Assembly (NCBI RefSeq): GCF_905163445.1 | Contig: NC_053184.1 | Location: 13,082,001 to 13,146,000, forward strand | DNA from: Pararge aegeria | Lineage: Eukaryota > Arthropoda > Insecta > Lepidoptera > Nymphalidae | Direction: 5' to 3' | DNA: 64,000 nucleotides | Shown here: positions 12,596-26,800 of the stretch, piece after piece | Numbering within the stretch: position 1 is the first letter of the stretch | Layout of the letters: each line of letters opens with the position of its first letter | Translations under genes and position numbers: made by a program | The notes under the pieces: generated by a model | What the model was told of the DNA's origin: nothing | The model's database searches: none | What the model saw: the letters and a program-made list of their open reading frames with translations, nothing else

Positions 12596-15500
12596 CTAGA
12601 AATAACAGTACAAATGTGAATTCCTAATTAAAAAAGCATTTTTCAAAACACCGACTTTTTAGTTATTCAGTTCTCAACACACGTCGGTTTTATATCAAGT
12701 GCTATAAGCGATGCAAAATGTTTTAAAGATTGATTTGCCGTTAAGCCTTTTACAAAAGGTAATAATTTTTTTTGCCAAATACCCGCTCCGGGTAAATTCT
12801 CGGAACAAAAAGTATCTTTCATATGTATTAAGGATGTCATCAAGATCTGCACAGTAGTTAAGCAGAAAATAGTTATCAATAAAACGACAGACACTTTTTT
12901 ATTTTATTTATTAAGAGCACTAACAACATGCATATTAATCGTTTTTAAACATAGTACAAAAACATGGACTGATATGCACGTCAATTACAAGATAGCATTG
13001 ACAAAGCGTCATGGTAAACTTAATTTGACAAAAAATTTAACTCACCAATAAGTGTTCAGTGAGTTTTTTCCCACTTTCGCATTGACATATAGCATAGAGT
13101 AGACGATAGTCTAAAGCAAGTGCGGGTGGTGGGAAGTCAGGAAAGGACTCAGACTACCCTTTCATCACCCCGATACAATTATGCAGATTTTTTTGTACAT
13201 AAATCTCTAATCTCTATTTCCTTTTTCAGAAGATATAGTGCAAAAAGGACAGCACTAATTTTAGACCTGGCTATTCAGTTCAGTTCAGAGATTTGTATAC
13301 AAAAGAATCGGCACCAATGTCGCAACGCTGTTTAGGCGTCGTCGGCATTCGCTAAGAGATCAAAGGCATCAAACTACTGTTCATCATCAGTTTCATCGCT
13401 CATAACGCAGTGTGGTTTCACCATGATATAAGCATGGAATGAATACACATTGGACAACTCACAACATCATTTTAGCGACCGCTTGACCATATGCTTTGCA
13501 AGCCTTAAAATTGAGCTCCCAGTCTGCGGGTTCCTTCAAATGTTCTGCACAGAGCGCGTCTAGGTCGGGCACGCAGCCCAACGCCGCACGTTGCGTCCAC
13601 TTGACGCACATTCGCTCTAAGCCCGATAGCGCAGCCTCCAGTTGTGGTACTGCTTTGTTGCCCAGCCAACTATGCCTAGTGAAATCTTATTATATAGTAA
13701 CCAGATGAATTGCACTTAGACACTAAGGGTTTCGTGGGTGCAATATTTAACACTACATAGTATTAACTTTATTAAGATCGAGCGAAACACAACCAAAAAA
13801 ACACGTTTCTTGTACTGGCATCGCATTAATTTTTTTTTCTAGTCTCATATGAACATTTTAACTCTCAACCTATTAGGGTTCTTGAGATACAAAACGTCGA
13901 CAGACAGACGGAAGGATGCACGTACGGACGGACAGATAGTAGAGGTGTATTTCTGCGTCTTTGTTTCATTCGCAAAATACGACAAGTAGTCGATGGATTG
14001 ACTTGTATTTTTTTTAAAACGTTGCATTTCTATATTAAATCGATCGCTATTTATACTTCATATCCTATAGGAAATTATTTAATATAATTATTCATATATT
14101 ATATCCTTCCTAAATTACCACGGGAGGAATTTAAAAATATTATATGTAAAAATAAGTCAACTAGTTTTCCTGAAATATGGGAATATTATCAGGCAACTCG
14201 CTTACTTGTGCACTATAGATGCGAAAATAGGGTTGTCATCGGCAATATTAGTCTGTAGACCCATAAAGTGTGCAGGCAAAGCCACGAGGCGCCGCAATTG
14301 TGTGTAGTGTTGAACGCGGATTTCTTCTAGCGGTGGTGACGGACGTACGGCGCGACCACTGTAAACGTTTGTATTAATTATCCTGTACGTATGGGATTCA
14401 ATAAAACAGGATATAAAACGATTGTTCAAAAGTTTTTCAAACTACTCCATTCCAAAAAGTTAATTCAAGGGCTAAATTGGAACGTACGGCGCCCTTTATG
14501 TGCGCCGTATGTTCCAATACGGCGTAGTGTCTTATCAATATCAATTGTTTTTACGGCCAAAACTGGAACCAGTATTCTGCTTCTATCTTATTTTTTTTTT
14601 AATATTCTCTGTAAGCAAAAACTACAGTAATTCATTTAAAGAGAACGCAAAGGTGAATCAATGATTTTTGAATAGTTTAGTAAATCACCTTAATATCATT
14701 GGACACGCAAGGTAGAACTTCTCAATAGCTAGCCGCAACAGATATAGTGTAAATAGCGTACCAGCAACCATTACTATCTATAAACGGAAGACGCTTCCAT
14801 TTTCTTTTAACATTACAATGAATTAGTCTAGTAAAAATGTACTTACCGTAATACTAAATCCACCCTCACAATCGGGATGTGAGAATGCAAAGACAGCAAT
14901 GTTTTGATGTACTGGCACTCCAGAGCTTTGTATAAATGCAGATCCCAATGTGATCGCCACATCTCAGTATTTTTGTAACCGTTTGCTTCCACCTTTAAAA
15001 TATTAATTTTCATGAAAAGTTATATTTTTGACATCTTGTTATTTATCTATCTGTGTGTGTGTGTGTGTGTGTGTGTCATACCTTTCTTGAGTTTTAAATT
15101 AATTACCGAACGATTGAGCTAAAATGTTGCTTACACGTATGGTTTGGACGACAGGGCCTGGTAACCATACAATAATAGCTTATTTTAATTGAAATCTAAT
15201 ATGGCGGATTCCCAATGATGACTGACCAAGTATTTTTTATTTACCCCAATGATATCAAATGATAGGTTTTGCCTAGAATAATAATTTAAAGCATAATTGT
15301 AAAGTATTTTCACAAAGCGATACATCTAACAAAACAGTTTTCTTTTATTTCTGCTTGGGACACTCCGTCTATATATAAACACATCAGTAGCTAAAAAATC
15401 AGTAAGCGGTACAAAGACCATTTAATTTGCATTGCACAGTATAATTTTTATTTATACTCTTCATTTGTACACCAAAAAAAAAAAAAAACAAATACACTTA

Positions 15501-17773
15501 AAGTTCGGAGTTTTATAAAAAGTATACTTTAATATGTATCGTTGTGTGAAAACACTCCACAATTACCGAATTAATATGTGGGTATAGATAGAGTGCGAAT
15601 GAGATAGCACGACATCGTTAGCCATTTATGAATTTATTCTTTAATGGCGCGGGTGATGCATACATACATTCCAGAACTGATAGGATTTGAATCAGCGTCT
15701 ATCAAACTATCGCGCCTGGAGAACTTAACTTATTCAGCCGCTCTCTTTCTTGCTTTCAAATCCCGTCAGTTCTGCATGTTTCACTTGTTCTGCATGTTAA
15801 ATAAAAATAAAAACTACGTGTGACCTTTTCAATGATTTCTCTTATATCTTTGATTCCTCTCTTCCATTCTGATTGTTTTGCCAGCAGTTCTGTATCCATT
15901 AGTTTTTCAACTATACTACGTATAGCTATATGCTGGCCAGTTAGGTAAACATTCTGTAAAATCAACAATAATTAGGATTTTTTTTCAATATTAAGAACAT
16001 CAATTCTGAACGAGCTAGCTCTATAATCTAAAACTCGAGTCTTATTTTAACTAACCCTTTCCCGTTTTACCTTTTGGTTTATACGTAACCCTAAACATGA
16101 ACTTTATTGACAATAGTTAACTTAATGGTTCAAACAATATTTTTTACAGAAAAGAATAAGCAAAAGCAATCTAAAATAACCTATGTACCAAAATAAGCTA
16201 AATCAAATTTGGAAGTAATTCTTTGGCCAACTGCACGATGTAGGATCACCGGTAGGCTCATTAACTCTTTTGACAAATCTTTTTAAACCCCAGAACCCAC
16301 GGTCCCAAAGAATCTACTTGCACAAAAATTAAACTGATATCAAGGTTTTTACAACTGCGCCACTCGGAACCGGTAGCAGCCGCACCCAACATTGACGAGG
16401 TCGCGTGGATGTGTGATACAGCGAGGGTATCGACACACGTGGCATCCCACATGCAACCTTTCCAACCTCCACGAAACGAAACGAAACTCAACGCGCGTCT
16501 CCAGGTCTCTTGCAATCGCTGCGATAGTTAAAATAAAAAGCGAAAAACAATATTTTAAAATAGATTGATTTTCTCACCTGTCCTTCTAGCTTGAGCACCA
16601 TTTGCTTCAACTGTTCAGTATAGACTGCGAGTTGTTCCTCGTGGCGCCAGTACAACGGCTGGTGATCGCTAACGAGCGCCGAAAGCTCAAGAGCTGTCTG
16701 TAGCATCATGGGCCGGGTGGACGGAACCATTCGCTCGCCCAGCGTGTTGTGAAACGAGGCCACCTTCAAAAAGTAACAAAATATTAACTCAGCAGAGCAG
16801 AGAAAGGAGAGATTAAAACTCTAATTTTTTTTCTTTTATTCCACGACAAGTAAGGCCTTCACTGCGATCTGATCTGGTGGTAAGAAATGCAGTCTAAGAC
16901 GGTAACGAGCTAACGAAGGCAGTTATACGAAACGACTGCCATATCCAGTGGCGTGCATAGAGGGATAGCACAGGGTATATAAAATTAAGAAAATCTTCAG
17001 TAAGAGCTATAAAACCTTAAGGGTAGACTTTTTATAACTCTTTCAATGCCAATCCTTAAGTTTTTATAACTCGGATTCGCACACCCTGTATGAACGCCAC
17101 TGGCCATATCCCAAAACGGATTAGCATATTACTATCTTCTGTTTTTATATGTATAGCTTCTTTAGTTCCATAAAATAAATCCTTACTAATATTATATTTG
17201 AAAGTGTGTTCGTTTCACGTCCTTCCCTTATGCCGTCGGTTAGCAACCAATCCACTTGATTTTTGGCATGAGTTAGTTGAAAGGACGAAGAAGTAACATA
17301 GGCTTCTTTTTATTCCGAGAAAACGAACGGCTCAAAGCTAAGTTAGTTTTATATTTAACTAGTTTTTACAAATCCCGTAGGAATCATTTGGTATCCTGAG
17401 ATAAAAAAATAGCCATTGTTACTCCCCGCTCTTTAAATAAACTCTATGCCAAAAATCAAGTTGTTTGATTGCTTTTTTTGGAAGGACAAACAAACAAGCA
17501 CATTTTCGCTATTATAATATAAATAAGGATTCTTACCTGTTGCAAAGCTCGTGCATGCTTGAGCGGCGCAATAAGCGCTTGTAAGGCTGCCGTAGTGTTT
17601 GGGTTTGGTGCGGGGAGTCCTAAAGCCACCAACACACGCGCCTCTGACTCCGCGCGTACAAGCCGGGGGTCGTAGTTCACAACCATTAGCCGGTCGCTGC
17701 TCGAAAACTCTACCACGGGCTTCGTCTCAGATATTTGGGTCGATTGCTTTACCTCTGCCTGTAAACAAGTATG

Positions 17774-17810
<37 letters not shown>

Positions 17811-20800
17811 GGGATATATATATATACATATATTATATATCCCTACTGATATAATAAATGTCAATGTAAGTTTGTTTGTTACGCTTTCACTTAAAAACTA
17901 CTTAATATATATATATATATATATATTTATGTATATAAGAAAGAAAAAACATTTTTGTTAAGTGTACAAACAGTACATCTTATAATAATATAGTAACTAT
18001 TTCTATGTGTAACACCAGACAGAAAGGGTGTACAGCTCAGCATTTGCCATGCATTTTAGGTACATGCATGCCGCTGATTTTCAGCTGAGGCCCGAATGAC
18101 GATACGGCAAATTAAATAGATAAATAAAAATAATGAAATAAATAAATAAAAATATATATATATACATATCCAAAAAAGACAAGACGTCATCATATTAATC
18201 AACCCATTACCCACTACAGGGCTAGGGGTCTCTCAGAAAGAAGACGGTTAAGGCCATAGTCCACCACACTTACCCAATGCGGTTTGGTTGGTTTCACACT
18301 CCTTTGAGAACGTTATGGAAGACTCTAAAGAACGCAGGTTAACCTAACATATTCCTTTACCGTTAAAGCAAGTGATATTTTAAATTTCCTTAATTAAAAA
18401 AGGTGCACGTGCTTCTTGCATGCCCTGTGAAGCGTTGCTCTGTTTATTAGTGATAATTTTGCACTAAAAAAAATCTTTAATATAAGTGGGTACAAAATAG
18501 CGGCGGTATAGGCGGTATTAAGTGATCTCTTCCAGACAACCTTCAGGACATTGGCACGTATATATCTATATATATATATGTGTGCGGGTATGTGTTAGGG
18601 AACTCAAAGAAAAGATTAGAAAATTTGAATAACAAATTACAATGATGAAGCAGCGACTTCAATCGTACATAATTTCAAAAACTGTGATTGAAAGATTAGT
18701 GGAAATCACAGAATTAAGAACAAACAAAAACTGTGTACATCTGTAAGCCTGTTAAGAACGATAAACAAAAAGGAGAAAGACAACATATATGATCATTTTT
18801 TGTTTTGGCATACTTTTTATGCCTGCTCGTTTTTGGAAATGTTTTTTTTGGTGAAATGCCCGCAAACTTTTGGTTATAAAGGTTTAGGTTCAAATCGTTA
18901 TCCTTCGTAGCAGATAGGCGATAAGTCCTTTATTTATGTACAAATATGTAAATAGGTACCTACCTGTAGATCTCTGGACCATTCTTCATGTAATTGGGTG
19001 TACATGGTTTTAAGATCTTTGAGAACTTGAGCAGATAACTGTAACACTTCAGCGCTATTCTCGAACTCAGCCAGATAGTTTTCGGTACAATTCTTTATTT
19101 CTTTAACCTGAAAATGACGTGTAAACTTCATATTAAAGAATGACTAAGTAAAAAATATAAAATTGAAATCTCCTATATTCCTCTGTTTGAATGTATAATC
19201 TTCGGTTGTATATGTAACTGAGCAATAATACTTTTTTCATTGCTTTGATTTTTGGCAACTACACTTTATAAACGTGACGACTCAAGTTTAAGTAATATTT
19301 ACAATTTGTTTGGATACAACTGACTGACTTTAAAGGTAATAATGTTTTAAAAAATAAGGATGTATCATTCACAACTCCATTTGAAGTGAACAAGGAACAT
19401 ATTTGATTTTAGGACAAAAATACTTTAGCTATTCTATAAATGTTTCGCTATTTGGAAATTTGATACAATAATGTCCAATGGCCTAAACAGTCCACTGCTG
19501 GACCTTAAGGCCTTTCTCAACTGGAAGGTTTGCCCATAATCACCACGCTGGGCAGAAGGGTTGTTGATCGCAGTAGCTGGTAGTGGTAGGCTCATAGCCC
19601 AGAGGACGCTGCTGGCTGTTTTCTTATACTTCCTTAGTCGCCTCGTACGACACCCACGGAAAGTGGAGGGGGAAACCAATAATGGTTTTATGGAAACAAC
19701 TAACTTTTGCTTCCATCTGCTTCGCCCACTGTACTTGTTGAACCAGCGGCGACATCTCCGCCGGTTGGTACATTTGTACATCTATCTCATCCATGTCCAA
19801 CTGTGCAGGAATGGCTTTCAGCATAGACAGAAGCGAGCTTACGAATATTTCTAGCTCACTGCTCAGAGCCTGTTTCACGACTGGCCTGTTCAACAAGGTT
19901 TTGTATCTCATGAATTCGTACAGCATCTGAAATGTTAAGACAAGTACTGGTTACCTTGTAATTATTTACAATAGATGTCTGGGAAGAGTTAATTTGGATA
20001 AGGAGACATCCTTATGACCGGAGAAAGCTTTTCGCCGTAGCGGTAACAACTCTCCGAAAGAATCAGTGGTTGTAACTTTCTAAGTAATTTTGTGTTCCTG
20101 TACCCTAATCCTTTAAGTTTTGTATTAATGTCCCTTTAAAGTAAATTTTATACATTCATCTTCTTATGATAAATTTCCTATTTAAGTTAAATCCCCGTCA
20201 GGGACAATTTCGAAATTTTGGATTTGTTAGCCCGTCTATCATCTTAGGAACATTTGCTACCAGAAGATAGCAGCCATAATTTATAATAAATAAAAAAAAA
20301 TTGAATCTCATTTGGAAACGTAATACACGGTTCCTTGCAAACCAAAGTAGTTAATATGTCAAGTTCCAGTGAATACGATAACATTCAATATATTATCAAC
20401 CCTTTACACAAAACTATGTTTTATTGTCCACAGATATGGTGTTCAAAGTGGCTAACTGCATAGGACACGGATGGGTTTTCATCCCTATGTCCTCAATATC
20501 CCAAAAAATCACCCTTAGCGACCGGTATCTGCTTTTCCTATACAAACGCCGCGGATTTAGAACGCCTACCTTGTTCGGTGCTTACTAATTCTTACATCGT
20601 CGGTACCTTTAAAAGAAAGACTGGATAGGTATCTTCTAGGCAAGCACCTTCCCTCTTAGACCACATCTTTAACACTTTCCATCGGGTGAGATTGTGGTAA
20701 ATCGCAAGTCTATTTCTAATTTTAAAACTAGACGTTACATTAAGTTTCTGGTACGAAAATAGTTTTCAGTCATCATTATAAAAAGCTCAACCTGTTTTGT

Positions 20801-23800
20801 CGATGCATTCTGCATCCGTGGCTTTAACTTTTCAGCAATTTTTGACTCAGTCGGTCTCAAGTTTGCAGAGAATCTAGCAAAAGCGTTTTCCCATATTTGA
20901 TTTGGGTCATTGTATATCCATATATTGATATCTAAAATTTAAAAAAAACATTTTAGTAGTCATACATAAAATTATTTTGCTGTCTATTTAAGTCATAACT
21001 ACAAGTTAGTATTTTGATGATTTTTGATGTAAATGTACAGAGCGGACTTACTTTTAAAAGGTTCGAACATTTTGTCGGTGTTTAATTCCGCTCTCTCGCT
21101 CTTTGTTAGTAATTTACTTAACTGATTGAAAGTGGACCTTATGTTATGTATCTGTAATATGAAAAAATGTTATTATACAAACTACTTCGATATCGAAATG
21201 TTCGAATTATGAATTTGACAGCAGCGGGCCATTTAGATACAGTGCCGTGTGGTGACGGCAGATCAGAATACAGTTACCAACACCCCTTCTCCAGAAGCGT
21301 GGTTGTCGTATGATGCAACCTCAATGCTACTACTACCTTACTGCGATCATCATCGAATCATCACACGTCTGTCAGCGTGGTGATTATGGGCAATCCTATC
21401 AATAGGAGAGGCTTTTAGTTCAGCAGTAGACTTTTATAGTCTATTGATGATAATGACACACATACATAGATAAATAATTTTTTTATTTTTTATTTTATTG
21501 ATTTGACTTATAATAAATTATTTTCCTTAAAGTAGATAAAATCTTGTAGGCAACTGTCAGTAATAAGTCAAATGCCACCATTAAATATCAGTTGCATAAA
21601 TAGCTATTACAAAAAATACCAAGTCCATACCTCCTTAAGTCTTGCTTCAAAATTATTACAATGTATTGGAATATAAGATTTCCCTTTCCAAGCATGAAGA
21701 GCGTAATTGGGCCAATAAGTAACAGTGAGCGAGTTACAAGCGCTGATCCATGTTTGTGCTGCATTGAGCCCTTCAGATAATAGCGCTACAATTTCGTTGT
21801 CTTTAACCCCATCGCACACAGTCCATATGTCAACATTCAACACTGCTTTTTGTAATACTGTGCAAATAACATGTCCTATAATGTAAAAGATGATAATAAT
21901 TATTTAATAACTAACTAAAGCCTGTAACTTCGTTTGCATTTAATTTTCCTCATTTTAATATGGGTCCTATGTATCCTATTCCTCGAGGACGTAAGCTATT
22001 CATGCGGACATAGCCTATAGGTGTCAAATAAATTAGACACATTTAAGCTTTTGGTTACTATTAAGTATAGATAATTATGAATAGGACACGACAAGGTGGC
22101 TAAAAAAAGGAGAAGCGTTTCACTTTATACTATACTTTCAAAAAATACTTTTAAGCAGTATGTCTCTTACTGACGCCTTAAGATTGCGAGTTGAAATTAA
22201 ATCAGAAGTTTTAATAAAAATTATACAAAAAAAGACTATTAAAATAAGGCCCTGAAGTGATATAAAGACGATATTCGACGGCCGATTGACGCAGTGGGCA
22301 GCGACCCTGCTATCTGATACAAAGGCCGTGGGTTCGATTCCCACAACTGAAAAATGTTTCTTTGATGAACATGAATGTTTTTCAGTGCTGGGTGTTTATA
22401 TGTATATTATAAGTATTTATGTAAGTATATTATTCATAAAAATATTCATCAGACATCTTAGTACAAGCTGCGCTTACTTTGGGGCTACCTGGCGATGTGT
22501 GTATCTTCGTAATATGTTTTTTAAAGATTGTTCCTTCTCAGTGAGCTAGTGACCCCATGCTAGTAGCCGACCAAACTATCGCTTTCGCCGAAAACGTTGT
22601 CAGATAATATGTTAGATGCACTAAGCTGCGAGGGACGATATGTAACTTTTGACTTTCCTTATATACATTACGTTATACGGAAGTTTTGAATTCAACCAAA
22701 ACTGAGAATTTTGAATTCAGCCGAATTCAGTTTCGGTTTTGGCCATAGAAAACAATTCTTGGTCGGTCTTTACTAGCGTTTTTTAAGTCCATATTGGATA
22801 GTGATTACTGACTACCTACATTCTTACAATGTGGAAGAAAATAGCTATTTTCCTAAGTGTTCGATTGCCGTCCAAAAACCAGCGAATCATCACCCGCCTC
22901 AGAATTAAGAACTTACCAATAATATCAAACACATGTATAATTCTATCTTGCGAATATGGGAATGCTGTGTATCTCCAAATATCATCTAATATGCCAGCGA
23001 TATTCTCAACAGTATCTCTTCCTTCTTGCATAGGACTGGATTGTAGAGACCTAAAAATTAATAAAAATCATCATAAAATATGATTATACATAAAATAAAA
23101 TTATTGGTAGCTATATGTAATTTCAAAATATGTTGAATACATACAACAGTTTGGGAATGTCGTTTTCAATATTTTAGATACAGCCGATTTAGGTTTAAGC
23201 TGAAACCATCTTATGCATTAAGATCCAATATGGCTACTGTACAGGAGCTTTATTTAGTTTGCAAAACCCTTATTAAAACATAATATACTAGATATGCCAT
23301 GCGGCTTCGCCCGCGTATATTTCGGCACGCAGCGTACTGCTACATAGTCTATACCTATAGTCATACATGAGAATATTGACAAACATTTTTTTATCTTTCG
23401 TAAAAAATACAATTTTTTTTTAATAAAAAGTATCCTATATATAGTTTCATGATGATTGGTTAAGTAGTTTTCGCGTGAAAGCGAAACAAACAAACTTACA
23501 TTCACATTTATACTTAATATTAGGAATAGGAGGATAAAATTGCAACAAAAGTGTGTAAATCATGCTTACCGAATTTCTTCACAAATATCTTCAAATAGAA
23601 CACAAAATGCTGATGCTGCTTCTCTTTCTTTTTTATTAGCATCTTTGTTTTGTCCCAAAGATTTCCAGTATTCCACTTCATCATCAATAGATAATATTAC
23701 TGAAAAATGACGGTTATTTCATTATTAACTGGCCGATACCCGAGACTTTGTATACGTCGAATCAGCGCGTAGCCGTAGAGCAGTCTACAACAAGCAAGCT

Positions 23801-26800
23801 ACAGGCAAAAAACCAATATCCGTGAGACGAATTTAATAGTTTATAATAGTTTACTAGCTGTTTCCCGCGACTTCGTCCGCATTGTTTCAGTTTTCTGGGA
23901 ATTTTCGCAGAAACCTTAACATATATAACCTTAACCTTAACCTTTCGTCTTTTCGGGATATTAAGTATCATATATCGATCACTAGAAAATCATATATACA
24001 TAAGCTATCGTTATGCCAGATTTCTCCAGAATCGTAGCCGTGAGGCTTCACGTGCATAGGTAAGAACGGCGATTTCTAAGTAGAGTAAGATCTTCCGGGA
24101 ATGTTACCCTGGTATTTTTTCCGGATAGAAAGCTATATCTGACATAAACTTTTTATCTAATAGTCTTATTATAACATGTACCTACTGTATGTTTGTCATT
24201 TACAGGTGTAACACATGAGACCAATGAAAATATTCTTTATGTTGTTCACATAATAGATAGGCAAAACAAAAATGAGGAGTAAGAACTGACATGTATACCT
24301 ACTTACGTCCGTTTTCCTATTCAATCCATCTGCAATCCGTTGATAAGACGCTCAGCAAAGTTGTTTTTTGTTAAAAAATGTGCATACATATTTTTTAAAT
24401 ATTGGACAGAAGGAGGCGTTTACTTTGCGGAAATCCATGATATATTATGAAAATTAAGCTTAATTTACTATATGCATATTTTTTGACAATAACCACGTTG
24501 CCAAGCAATAAATCTACAGATTACGAATGTAGTAATCATTGATTACAAAGAAATGGACGATTCTTAAATTTATCATGAAATATGTCAACATCGCCATATT
24601 TCATCAAGGTCGTTTCAGTAATTGAGCCGAATGAATAGGTAACAAACAGACACACTTTTTCATAATTTATCTCCTTAACTATAAGACAAAATAACATGCT
24701 TTTTTTGTCTACAGGAGAATTTCTATGGATAATAATTTATGCCCAATAATGACGATTGAAAGTCAGACCAAAGAAGGAACTTTTTTTGCACAAAATACGT
24801 TATTGTGGCGTACATGGTTTCGTTGTTTTTTAGAAACCTACTAAAAAAGGAGACCTGTACTTTGTGTATCATCGTATTTTTCAGCCTTGTTTGACAAATT
24901 CCCTAACTTCAGGCTGATCTTATTATCACTGACATTAAATAGCGTTTATTACTTCAGAATAAAATAGCTGTTCAATAGTGAGAAAGTTAATAAAATCATT
25001 TTATCAATGACAAATAAACAAACAACTAAACAAATATTTTATCTTTATAATATAAGTATGTATACTTTTTGATCAATTAATATATAAAGTAATATTTTAT
25101 TCCATATTAGACAAGTGGGTAGTTCCTGAGATTGGTGTGTTCAAACATAAGAACATACTTTTCAGCTTCATTACAGATATTATCACATAGAATTAATATT
25201 TGTGCCCTTTACCTTTCATATTCTCATCACCTTTTCCATGAGCAACTACTCTTAAGTTAGTTTGTAAGTCCAACAGATTTTTTTGAACTTTATTCGAATA
25301 CAAATCGTCATCCTAAAATGATCGTTAAAATTATTGTTTAGGATACAGACACACTCAAAATTTAGAATAATATCTTACACTTAAAATAATATAAATTAGC
25401 AATATTTTGTGTATGGAGGGTAGAGGTAAGGAGAGTCATCTTATATGGGAGAAAAGTTGAAAAAGTGTCCAGTGTATGCGCTAAATAACAGTTCAAAAAT
25501 CCTCCACAATGGCGCTGGTGGATGCACAGGGTATGGTATGAATGTAGCAATCGTAGATGAATTGAAGTATGCCGAGTTAAAAAATTTAATGTCATTATCG
25601 ACTAAAGTAGTTAATTATTGAGAATTTCAACAACTTACGTTGTACAAAATATTGTGGTAAATATAACCTTACTTCCTTGTATCTCCATACTTTCTTGTTT
25701 ATTTTTCAAGCCTACTCTAACAATATTTATATTTGGCGCTTCTTTTAAGAGTTACCCTGATGCAAATGAGGCGCCATCCTAATTTAATACATTTTGACGA
25801 CACTTTTTCATATACACAGATGACTCTCCTTACCTCTACCCTCCATAATTTTGTGGCACAAGGGCGGTGTCATGATGTGTGCTAGTGCATATCACATGGT
25901 TATTTTGATAGAGCTGCCTTCAGAAATGTGGTCTCTTGTTGGGTAGAACTGGTTAAATGTTATTCTATTCCTGTTGTTTAAAGCACATTAATCACTAATC
26001 TGCACATTCATTACTATTATCACCCAATATTATTATATATTTTTATATCTCAAACTACTTAACTTAATTGTGTTTACAATCCCTCTGATAATTTAAGGAA
26101 AAAGGTGTGTGCACAGCAATGGAACATTATTCAGACTTGTAATGATTTATCAAATTAATTGTGAGAAAACTTCAGGACATACCAAGGTAAGTAAAGGACT
26201 AAAGATTTGTCTTAATATTTGGTACAACGATACTGCTACGCCACCACTCATAGTAATTATATTTATATTGTTTAAGGCATCATCCTCAAGTAGAGCTACA
26301 CTGGATGTTTTGTAGAAGATTATACATTTCTTGAGATATCCTTGTATCTGTAATTATAATTTTCTCAATTAAACTTACTAATGGGAAGAGCAAAACTACT
26401 GTATGAGTAACTTTAAGCCTATTCACTAAAAAAAATGATTCTATGGTACCAAAAAAAACAATTTTCAGATATGCATACATAAAGCAAATCTGGCATGTGA
26501 CAAAACTAATCCTAAAAATGTACCTTTGTAGACCTGTACCTTGTTTCAATGGCTGCTGGCGAAATGTCGCTTTCAAATTAGCAATGGATTTTATATAAAT
26601 ATATTTTATAAAATAAAGGTGAAATAGAGGTAAGAATTATTGAAGGAAACAAAAAAAAAAGTATGTATAATAAGGTTTGGCATATTACTTACTGGTGTTA
26701 TGAAAGTTATCTTATGATCAACGCCAATGTATGTTTGAAGTACAAGAGTCTGTGCAGTGTGAAGAAAATCCATCAAGGCATCTTCATTGCTGCCTTCTAC

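Noticed and set aside
22276..22350. Possible tRNA gene (A-box and B-box present)
   Set aside because: The acceptor and D stems do not close, and the same head plus a non-tRNA body recurs at 47,690-47,880; it is a SINE. The tRNA-like pieces at 2,905-2,985 and 4,985-5,060 were rejected for similar reasons.
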